Program-made: the position numbers and the translations under genes
The notes under the pieces: generated by a model
What the model was told of the DNA's origin: nothing
Databases searched by the model: none
Seen by the model: only the letters and a program-made list of their open reading frames with translations
Source of the DNA: Lachnospiraceae bacterium
GTDB taxonomy: Bacteria > Bacillota > Clostridia > Lachnospirales > Lachnospiraceae
Direction of reading: 5' to 3'
NCBI GenBank assembly: GCA_024698075.1
Contig: JAILRP010000096.1
Span: 1 to 46,411 of the forward strand
DNA length: 46,411 nucleotides
Part shown: positions 25,389 through 32,002 of the stretch, in pieces
Layout of the letters: each line of letters begins with the position of its first letter
Position numbering within the stretch: position 1 is the first letter of the stretch

Positions 25389-26137
25389 ATGACGAGATAT
25401 GCTATGGCATAAACTATGAGGAAGTTTAAGGGATAGAAAAGATAGAAGAAATATCTGAACCTCGGTTTTTTATCCGGATCATAGAAGTAGAGCAGGACGA
25501 AAGATGCTGACGCGTATTTTTCCCAGCATGTGGCGGCGGCGCCGGCGATGAGCTTAGCGTCCCCGAGCCTTCTCGTAAAATACAGGACGGCAGCCAGCAC
25601 CATGCACTTCCATGAGTAGTCGGTCTTCAGAAGATATGCCGCATCGGAAAAGGCGATGACGGTGCATATATATGACAGATATAAAAGGGGCACCGACATC
25701 ACTCCGCGGTTGTCGGTTATGAACTTAAGGGTTAAGAGCATAAGAAGAGCTATGACGAATGTAAGGATGACGTTCTGGTGCTTCCAGTAGAAGATCTTCC
25801 CGTAAAGGCCGAGGTCGAACGGTATCTCGGACAGCAGGGCGAGGACCGCAAGACGGATGATGTATCTTTTAACGCTCCTTGTCCGTACGAATCCTTCGAC
25901 TATGAAAAAGCAGAAGATGGGAAACGCAAGGCGCCCGATGCCGCGGCTTATCTCGTAGACGGTGTTCATCGCCTGGTATTCCTGCGGCAGCATGTCCATG
26001 GAATGTGTTATCATATATCTGTGGATCACGCCGTATCCGAAGTGGTCTATGAACATGAAAGAACATGCAATGGCTTTGAGCACATTGCATGAGAGCCTCA
26101 GCTTATCTTTGATTGAAATATCAATGCCGGAATTCAT
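25385..26137 (-). CDS. TraX-family polytopic membrane protein
   Basis: 250 residues with about seven or eight hydrophobic helices. LKAIACSFMFIDHFGY, GRLAFPIFCFFIVEGF and LLSEIPFDL are characteristic of TraX, named for the F-plasmid protein that acetylates pilin but found widely on clostridial chromosomes, where its substrate is unknown. Nothing nearby suggests conjugation. It is the only gene on this strand between lepB and the window end. The gene faces the DUF2974 gene with a 4-base overlap of ends and shares only a 32-base divergent gap with the TPR lipoprotein gene, so each promoter must lie inside the neighbouring coding region or be very compact. Confidence 0.85.
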   Translation of the reverse strand: MNSGIDISIKDKLRLSCNVLKAIACSFMFIDHFGYGVIHRYMITHSMDMLPQEYQAMNTVYEISRGIGRLAFPIFCFFIVEGFVRTRSVKRYIIRLAVLALLSEIPFDLGLYGKIFYWKHQNVILTFVIALLMLLTLKFITDNRGVMSVPLLYLSYICTVIAFSDAAYLLKTDYSWKCMVLAAVLYFTRRLGDAKLIAGAAATCWEKYASASFVLLYFYDPDKKPRFRYFFYLFYPLNFLIVYAIAYLVI

Positions 26138-26169
26138 ATCTTTTGAATTTTAGCACATTGGAAGAGATT

Positions 26170-27201
26170 ATGAAACCAAAATCGCTCATCATCATAATAT
26201 CGGCGGCCATGTTCCTTGGCGGATGCGCTTCATCAGACCGGACGGAGCCCATAACCGCGGCACTTTCCGGCGGAGACTTTGCCGGCGCCGCATCGCTTGC
26301 TGATGAGGCGTGCGCCACATTCGGAAGGGATAAGATGCTCTGCCGCCTCCGGGGGATAGCGCTCCTCGGTGAGGGGGACAGCGAAAAGGCAGAGGAGGCA
26401 TTCCTTGAGGCGCTCACATATTCGAACGGGATAGTCGAACAGACCGACATAGATATTTCCTATTACCTTGCGGTCGCCCAGTACAAGAATGATGACCTTG
26501 AAGCGGCTCATTCGACGGCGGATGCGATACTCGCCATAAGGCCGGATGATGACGGTGCTTATTATCTGCGCGGCAAGATAGGGCTTGAGATGGGAAGGAA
26601 GGACGAGGCGCTGAGCGATTTTGACCGCACGGTCGCCCTTGCCCCGAATGACTATGACAGATATGTGGGGATATATGAGGAGCTTCACGCAAGGGGATAC
26701 GATTCCGAAGCTGCCTCGTATCTTGAGAAGGCGATGACCGGAGGCAGCCGCCTGTCCGATTACAACAAGGGAGTGCTCGAGTATTATCTCGGTTCATACA
26801 CGGATGCGAGGAATGATCTTGAGAACGCCAAGAAGGGCGGAAGCAGCGAGAACCTTATCCTGTATCTCGGTAGGACATATGAGGCGCTGGGCGATGCGGG
26901 CTATGCCATGTCGCTCTACGAGGAATACATCCGTTCCGACTCTTCGGCAGGCCACGTGTACGAGCAGCTTGCAAAGTGCCGGATGGCGGGAGGCGACTAC
27001 GAGGGGGCGCTCGAGGCCATCGAGGCCGGACTGTCGCTCGGAGGCAAGGGAGCCGAGCGCGAGCTCATGTTCGACCGAGTGGTCGCATGCGAGAACCTTT
27101 ATGATTTTTCGTCCGCGAAGAAATATATGGAAGAATACGTGGCTCTTTACCCCGATGACGAGGTCGCCAGACGCGAAAATGTTTTCCTCAGCAGCAGGTA
27201 A
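26170..27201 (+). CDS. Tetratricopeptide-repeat lipoprotein
   Basis: 343 residues. The signal peptide ends in LGGC, so C19 is the likely lipid-modified residue. The rest is a run of about eight 34-residue TPR-type helical pairs (for example the segments around AYYLRGKIGLEMGRKDEALS and the later YEALGDAGYAMSLYEEYI), giving a protein-binding superhelix on the outer membrane face. Such proteins assemble surface or envelope complexes; the partner is unknown. The ATG at 26170 follows a GGAAGAG site; an in-frame ATG upstream lies in the divergent TraX gene. A terminator follows, about 60 bases after the stop. Confidence 0.87.
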   Translation: MKPKSLIIIISAAMFLGGCASSDRTEPITAALSGGDFAGAASLADEACATFGRDKMLCRLRGIALLGEGDSEKAEEAFLEALTYSNGIVEQTDIDISYYLAVAQYKNDDLEAAHSTADAILAIRPDDDGAYYLRGKIGLEMGRKDEALSDFDRTVALAPNDYDRYVGIYEELHARGYDSEAASYLEKAMTGGSRLSDYNKGVLEYYLGSYTDARNDLENAKKGGSSENLILYLGRTYEALGDAGYAMSLYEEYIRSDSSAGHVYEQLAKCRMAGGDYEGALEAIEAGLSLGGKGAERELMFDRVVACENLYDFSSAKKYMEEYVALYPDDEVARRENVFLSSR

Positions 27202-27261
27202 AAAATCTCCGGCGATTTTTGTGCATGGTTTACAATAATTTTTAATAACTCATGTTTTTTG

Positions 27262-27296
27262 ACGGATGACGGTGGGCAAAAATCATCCGTTTTTTA
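27262..27296 (+). terminator. Rho-independent terminator after the TPR lipoprotein gene
   Basis: ACGGATGA (27262-27269) pairs with TCATCCGT (27283-27290), followed by a run of T residues. Confidence 0.88.
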
Positions 27297-27362
27297 TTTT
27301 CGTTTTCGGACAAACCGTGAAGTTTGCGCGGTTTCGGGCGCCTCAATCACATAAGATCAAAA

Positions 27363-27378
27363 ACACAACATATAGTGG
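27363..27378 (+). promoter_or_regulatory. NrdR-like box 1 ahead of nrdD
   Basis: Matches the 16-base NrdR consensus ACACwATATATwGnGT at 14 positions. NrdR is the zinc/ATP-cone repressor that binds tandem boxes upstream of ribonucleotide reductase genes. Confidence 0.72.
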
Positions 27379-27380
27379 TC

Positions 27381-27398
27381 ATGTTAAAAAGTTAACAT
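27381..27398 (+). promoter_or_regulatory. Rex-like palindrome ahead of nrdD
   Basis: ATGTTAA-N4-TTAACAT is a perfect 7-bp dyad that matches the Firmicute Rex site TTGTTAAnnnnTTAACAA at 12 of 14 fixed positions; only the two outermost bases differ. Rex senses NADH/NAD+. The site overlaps the start of NrdR-like box 2. Confidence 0.6.
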
Positions 27399-27410
27399 AA
27401 GATATGGTAT
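27395..27410 (+). promoter_or_regulatory. NrdR-like box 2 ahead of nrdD
   Basis: A weaker match (12 of 16) starting exactly 32 bases after box 1, the three-helical-turn spacing known for paired NrdR boxes. It ends 7 bases before the -35. Confidence 0.6.
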
Positions 27411-27417
27411 TTTCGTG

Positions 27418-27446
27418 TTGACTATTGAAAAGGTCAATGATATACT
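27418..27446 (+). promoter_or_regulatory. Promoter of nrdD
   Basis: TTGACT (27418-27423), 17 bases, TATACT (27441-27446) with an extended TG at 27438-27439. Start expected near 27453. Confidence 0.85.
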
Positions 27447-27511
27447 TTTTTTCGGATTTCAAATCTTAAGAGGGGTCTGCAAACTGTCTTATCAGGAAGG
27501 GAGTAGTCAGA

Positions 27512-29902
27512 ATGTTCAGCGTAGTAAAACGAGACGGGGAATTAGCGGATTTCAATATCGCAAAGATCAGCGATGCGATAATGAAAGCCTTTAATGCGTG
27601 CGAAAAGCAGTATACCAATGACATGATCGATATGCTCAGCCTGCGCGTTACCGCGGATTTTCAGCCGAAGATGAAGGAGAATTCGGTACAGGTGGAGGAT
27701 ATCCAGGACAGCGTCGAGGTAGTGCTCGAGCAGGCGGGATACAATGATGTGGCAAAGGCATACATACTTTACCGCAAGCAGCGCGAGAAGATGCGCAACA
27801 TGAAGTCCACGATACTCGACTATAAGGATGTCGTGAACAGTTATGTAAAGGTTGAGGACTGGAGAGTCAAGGAGAACTCTACGGTCACATATTCGGTAGG
27901 AGGGCTCATCCTCTCCAATTCCGGTGCGGTCACCGCCAACTACTGGCTGTCCGAGATATATGATGAAGAGATCGCGGAAGCGCACAGGAATGCCGACATC
28001 CATATCCATGACCTGTCGATGCTTACCGGCTACTGCGCAGGATGGTCATTAAAGCAGCTCATCCAGGAAGGCCTCGGCGGCATCAGCGGCAAGATCACAT
28101 CCGCGCCCGCATCGCACCTGTCGGTACTGTGCAACCAGATGGTCAATTTCCTCGGCATCATGCAGAATGAGTGGGCTGGTGCGCAGGCATTTTCATCATT
28201 TGATACTTATCTTGCTCCTTTTGTAAAGGCAGACAACCTTTCCTACAGGGAGGTCAAGAAGTGCATAGAGTCTTTCGTATACGGAGTCAATACTCCGAGC
28301 CGCTGGGGAACACAGGCACCTTTCTCGAACATCACGCTTGACTGGACGGTTCCCGCAGACCTTGCCGAGCTTCCGGCACTTGTCGGCGGTAAGGAAATGG
28401 ATTTCAAGTACAAGGACTGCAAGGCCGAGATGGACATGATCAACAAGGCGTTCATCGAGACCATGATCGAAGGAGATGCAAACGGCAGGGGATTCCAGTA
28501 TCCGATCCCGACTTATTCGATCACACGTGATTTTGACTGGTCAGATACGGAGAACAACAGGCTCCTGTTTGAGATGACCAGCAAGTACGGAACACCGTAT
28601 TTCAGCAATTATATCAATTCGGACATGGAGCCGTCGGATGTGCGCAGCATGTGCTGCAGGCTCCGTCTTGACCTGCGCGAGCTTCGCAAGAAGACCGGCG
28701 GATTCTTCGGTTCGGGCGAATCGACCGGTTCGGTCGGTGTCGTCACGATCAACATGCCGAGGATCGCATATCTCGCAACCGACAAGGATGATTTCTACAG
28801 AAGGCTCAACAGGATGATGGACATCTCCGCAAGGTCTCTCAAGATCAAGCGCGGCGTCATCACACGTCTTCTTGACGAGGGACTGTATCCTTATACGAAG
28901 AGATATCTCGGAAGCTTTGACAATCACTTCTCGACGATCGGGCTCATCGGCATGAACGAGGTCGGCCTCAATGCCAACTGGCTCCGCGCCGACATGACCG
29001 ATGTAAGGACGCAGGAGTTCACGAAGGAAGTACTCAACCATATGCGCGAGAGGCTGTCCGACTATCAGGAGATGTACGGCGATCTTTACAATCTCGAGGC
29101 AACACCGGCTGAGTCAACGACATACCGTCTGGCCAAGCATGATAAAAAGCGCTGGCCGAACATCAAGACTGCGGGCCATCCCGGAGATACTCCGTATTAC
29201 ACGAACTCGTCACACCTTCCGGTTGACTATACGCCCGATATATTTGATGCCCTCGACATACAGGACGAGCTTCAGACACTTTATACGAGCGGAACGGTAT
29301 TTCATGCATTCCTCGGAGAGAAGCTTCCCGACTGGAAGGCAGCCGCATCACTCGTACATACGATCGCGGAAAATTATAAGCTTCCTTACTATACCTTAAG
29401 CCCTACTTATTCCGTCTGCCGTGAGCACGGATACCTGGCCGGCGAGGTCAAGACCTGTCCTCACTGCGGAACGGCGACCGAGGTATACTCGAGGATCACG
29501 GGCTACTACCGTCCGGTACAGAACTGGAACGACGGCAAGAGCCAGGAATACAAGAACAGGGTTGTTTATGACATAGCCAACAGCAGCATGAAACGTCCGT
29601 TGACCGCGGTAGTCAAACTGTCCGGAACCGACAGCAATTCAAAAGTTGAGGTAGAACCGGTCGAGAACGTCAGATATCTGTTCACGACCAAGACCTGCCC
29701 TAACTGCAAGCTTGCGAAGGAATACTTAAAGGACGTCAGCTACGTTCTCATCGATGCCGAGGAGAATGCCGAGCTTGCCGCGAGGTATGGTGTCATGCAG
29801 GCACCCACGCTCGTTGTCGTCTCCGGCGACAAGGTGAGGAAATATGCAAACGCCTCGAACATACGCAAGTATGCCGAGACCATGGAAATGGTAACGGTAT
29901 AG
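27512..29902 (+). CDS. nrdD: Anaerobic ribonucleoside-triphosphate reductase fused to a redoxin domain
   Basis: 796 residues. Residues 1-90 are an ATP-cone (VVKRDGELADFNIAKIS) for allosteric control. The catalytic barrel follows, with SMCCRLRLDL and TGSVGVVTINMPR; the zinc site has C636, C649 and C652, and RITGYYRP contains the glycyl-radical residue G664. From about residue 722 a glutaredoxin/thioredoxin-like domain of ~75 residues is fused, with a C729-P-N-C732 active site and a cis-proline region APTLVV. Most NrdD proteins end just after the glycyl radical. It makes dNTPs without oxygen. The activase gene nrdG is not next to it: a terminator follows and pyrF is the next gene. Control by NrdR and perhaps Rex is suggested by the upstream sites. 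Confidence 0.97.
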   Translation: MFSVVKRDGELADFNIAKISDAIMKAFNACEKQYTNDMIDMLSLRVTADFQPKMKENSVQVEDIQDSVEVVLEQAGYNDVAKAYILYRKQREKMRNMKSTILDYKDVVNSYVKVEDWRVKENSTVTYSVGGLILSNSGAVTANYWLSEIYDEEIAEAHRNADIHIHDLSMLTGYCAGWSLKQLIQEGLGGISGKITSAPASHLSVLCNQMVNFLGIMQNEWAGAQAFSSFDTYLAPFVKADNLSYREVKKCIESFVYGVNTPSRWGTQAPFSNITLDWTVPADLAELPALVGGKEMDFKYKDCKAEMDMINKAFIETMIEGDANGRGFQYPIPTYSITRDFDWSDTENNRLLFEMTSKYGTPYFSNYINSDMEPSDVRSMCCRLRLDLRELRKKTGGFFGSGESTGSVGVVTINMPRIAYLATDKDDFYRRLNRMMDISARSLKIKRGVITRLLDEGLYPYTKRYLGSFDNHFSTIGLIGMNEVGLNANWLRADMTDVRTQEFTKEVLNHMRERLSDYQEMYGDLYNLEATPAESTTYRLAKHDKKRWPNIKTAGHPGDTPYYTNSSHLPVDYTPDIFDALDIQDELQTLYTSGTVFHAFLGEKLPDWKAAASLVHTIAENYKLPYYTLSPTYSVCREHGYLAGEVKTCPHCGTATEVYSRITGYYRPVQNWNDGKSQEYKNRVVYDIANSSMKRPLTAVVKLSGTDSNSKVEVEPVENVRYLFTTKTCPNCKLAKEYLKDVSYVLIDAEENAELAARYGVMQAPTLVVVSGDKVRKYANASNIRKYAETMEMVTV

Positions 29903-29917
29903 AAAATGTACCCATTG

Positions 29918-29947
29918 ATCCTGCCCAGATGCTGGGCAGGATTTTTT
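29918..29947 (+). terminator. Rho-independent terminator after nrdD
   Basis: A perfect 10-bp stem (29918-29927 with 29933-29942), 5-base loop and a T-run. It ends shortly before the pyrF ribosome site, so pyrF needs read-through or a promoter not recognised here. Confidence 0.93.
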
Positions 29948-29964
29948 AAAGACAGGAGAAGAAT

Positions 29965-30894
29965 ATGATATCACGCCTTGTAGACGCCATCAGAAAAAAA
30001 GACGCCCCGATAGTTGCCGGACTCGACCCGATGCTCTCATATATCCCGAAGCATCTAATCGAAAAGGCGGTAAAGGAACGCGGGGAGACTTTTGAGGCCG
30101 CGGCCGCTGCGGTACTTGAATACAACCGCGCGATAATCGACAGCATATGCGACTTAGTCCCGGCGGTAAAGCCGCAGATAGCCATGTACGAGCAGTTCGG
30201 GATCCCGGGCCTTGAGGCTTTCATGAAGACGGTAGAATATGCTCATTCCAAAGATCTTATCGTGATAGGCGACGTAAAGCGCGGGGACATCGGCTCCACA
30301 AGCGAGGCTTATGCGAATGCCCACATAGGAAACGTCACGGTAGGGAGCACGTCGCTTCCCGTATTTGACGAGGATTTCTGCACGGTCAACCCTTATCTCG
30401 GATCGGACGGCATCAAGCCTTTCATAGAGGCCTGCAATAAAAATGACAAGGGCATATTCGTGCTCGTCAAGACGAGCAATCCGTCAAGCGGGGAGTTCCA
30501 GGACAGGGTGCTGCACGATGAGGATTCCACGCTCTACGAGGCGGTCGGGTTCAAGGTGAGCGAATGGGCGTCCATGTCAATGGACGGATCATACAGCAAC
30601 ATAGGTGCCGTTGTCGGTGCCACATATCCGAAGATGGGCGAGATACTCCGCCGCATAATGCCGAAGTCATACATACTCGTTCCCGGATACGGCGCGCAGG
30701 GAGGGACCGGCGCAGACCTTGTGCCGTTCTTTGACAGCGACGGGCTCGGTGCGATAGTCAACAGCTCACGCGGGATCATCGCCGCATACAGGAAGGAGAA
30801 ATATTCGAAGTACGGGGAGGAAGGCTTTGCGGATGCCGCAAGGGCAGCCGTCCTCGACATGAAGGAAGACATACGCGTGAACGTGTTCAAGTAA
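29965..30894 (+). CDS. pyrF: Orotidine 5'-phosphate decarboxylase (long, type 2)
   Basis: 309 residues, the longer PyrF subfamily common in clostridia and actinobacteria. VAGLDPML near the start binds the phosphate, VIGDVKRGDIGST contains the catalytic D103 and K105, and VPGYGAQGG binds the nucleotide phosphate near the C-terminus. It converts OMP to UMP, the last step of pyrimidine synthesis. AGGAGA lies before the ATG. No own promoter was recognised between the nrdD terminator and the start. pyrE, which makes its substrate, follows after a hairpin-containing 79-base gap. Confidence 0.95.
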   Translation: MISRLVDAIRKKDAPIVAGLDPMLSYIPKHLIEKAVKERGETFEAAAAAVLEYNRAIIDSICDLVPAVKPQIAMYEQFGIPGLEAFMKTVEYAHSKDLIVIGDVKRGDIGSTSEAYANAHIGNVTVGSTSLPVFDEDFCTVNPYLGSDGIKPFIEACNKNDKGIFVLVKTSNPSSGEFQDRVLHDEDSTLYEAVGFKVSEWASMSMDGSYSNIGAVVGATYPKMGEILRRIMPKSYILVPGYGAQGGTGADLVPFFDSDGLGAIVNSSRGIIAAYRKEKYSKYGEEGFADAARAAVLDMKEDIRVNVFK

Positions 30895-30908
30895 TGCGAA
30901 GTTTATAA

Positions 30909-30939
30909 GGGCAGAGGATGGCGGCATATGCCACTGCCC
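30909..30939 (+). other. Hairpin in the pyrF-pyrE gap
   Basis: GGGCAG (30909-30914) pairs with CTGCCC (30934-30939) and TGGC (30919-30922) with GCCA (30930-30933), with a 4-base bulge. There is no T-run, so it is not a terminator; an mRNA processing or stability element is possible. Confidence 0.5.
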
Positions 30940-30973
30940 GCCGGAATACAGGAGCATGGGAGGAATGTGCGCC

Positions 30974-31648
30974 ATGGAGCGTTACAAGGAAGAATTCATA
31001 GAGTTCATGGTTGAATCGGACGTTTTAAAGTTCGGCGATTTTACGTTAAAGAGCGGCAGAAAGTCGCCTTTTTTCATGAATGCGGGAGCATATGTGACCG
31101 GTAGCAGCCTAAAGCGGCTCGGCGAGTATTATGCCAGGGCGATCCACGAAAACTTCGGGGATGATTTTGACATACTGTTCGGACCTGCATATAAGGGGAT
31201 TCCCCTTGCGGTGACGGCCGCAATAGCGTATTCCGAACTATATGGGCGCGATGTGAAGTACAGCTGCAACCGCAAGGAAGCCAAGGACCACGGCGATGCC
31301 GGGATACTTCTCGGAAGCCCGATAAAGGACGGCGACAGGATCGTCATGATCGAGGACGTAACGACCTCGGGCAAGTCGATAGAAGAGACATATCCGATCA
31401 TCAGCGCACAGGGCGATGCGAAGATCGTGGGGCTCATGGTGTCCTTAAACCGCATGGAGGTAGGACTTTCAGGGAAAGCGGCGGCGCTTGACGAGATAAA
31501 GGAAAAGTACGGTTTTGACGCATCCGCCATTGTGACAATGGCCGAGGTGACCGAGTACCTTTACGGCCGAAAGGTCGGCGGAAGGGTGGTCATAGATGAT
31601 GACATCAAAAAAGCGATAGACGAATACTACAGCAGGTACGGAGCATAG
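30974..31648 (+). CDS. pyrE: Orotate phosphoribosyltransferase
   Basis: 224 residues from ATG 30974. FTLKSGRKSPFFMNAG at the start and the PRPP-binding loop RIVMIEDVTTSGKS near residue 125 identify OPRT, which joins orotate to PRPP to give OMP for PyrF. Three in-frame ATGs occur (30956, 30965, 30974); only the last lies at a proper distance (9 bases) from the GGGAGGA ribosome site, as the other two overlap or touch it. The stop codon is immediately followed by the ATG of a small membrane protein gene, implying co-transcription. Confidence 0.95.
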   Translation: MERYKEEFIEFMVESDVLKFGDFTLKSGRKSPFFMNAGAYVTGSSLKRLGEYYARAIHENFGDDFDILFGPAYKGIPLAVTAAIAYSELYGRDVKYSCNRKEAKDHGDAGILLGSPIKDGDRIVMIEDVTTSGKSIEETYPIISAQGDAKIVGLMVSLNRMEVGLSGKAAALDEIKEKYGFDASAIVTMAEVTEYLYGRKVGGRVVIDDDIKKAIDEYYSRYGA

Positions 31649-31987
31649 ATGGGAAGGCCGGTAAAGATCCGCAAGAAGAAGAGCTTCATGTTCACGACCA
31701 GGCATTATTCCTTCCTGAGCATCATGGGGATAGTGGCAGGCGTCATGAGCGGTGCCGCAACGGCCGCATCGTTCGCGGCAAGCTACGCCGCTTACGGAAA
31801 GGTCGGAGCGGGCTTTGGCGGGATAGGGATGTTCTCGCTGCTCCTCAGCATCGTCGGCGTCATATGCGGTACGCTCAGCACCGGCGAGCGCGATATTTAC
31901 ATAGCCCCCGCCATTGCCGCCATCGTGATGAACGGCATCCTGATACTCGGATGGGTGGCCCTGATACTCATATCCGTATTTGCATGA
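31649..31987 (+). CDS. Small conserved membrane protein
   Basis: 112 residues with a basic N-terminus (RPVKIRKKK) and three predicted membrane helices (about 22-45, 55-74 and 82-110), rich in Ala and Gly. I recognise no catalytic motif; it resembles small uncharacterised membrane proteins frequent in Lachnospiraceae. It begins directly at the pyrE stop and is followed after 15 bases by the aminopeptidase-like gene, so it is in the same transcription unit. A basic inner tail predicts the N-terminus in the cytoplasm. Function unknown. Confidence 0.75.
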   Translation: MGRPVKIRKKKSFMFTTRHYSFLSIMGIVAGVMSGAATAASFAASYAAYGKVGAGFGGIGMFSLLLSIVGVICGTLSTGERDIYIAPAIAAIVMNGILILGWVALILISVFA

Positions 31988-32002
31988 AGGAGGATTGAAG
32001 AG

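Larger units (their letters stand above)
27202..27511. other. Intergenic control region between the TPR lipoprotein gene and nrdD
   Basis: This 310-base gap holds, in order, the upstream gene's terminator (27262-27296), an AAACCG/CGGTTT hairpin (27312-27334) with no recognised role, two NrdR-like boxes with a Rex-like palindrome between them (27363-27410), a strong promoter (27418-27446) and a leader of about 60 bases ending in an AGGAAGGGAG ribosome site. No small ORF or structured RNA was recognised. Confidence 0.8.

Noticed and set aside
30956-30973. ATGs at 30956 and 30965 as pyrE starts
   Set aside because: Each sits on or against the ribosome-binding sequence; only 30974 has workable spacing.
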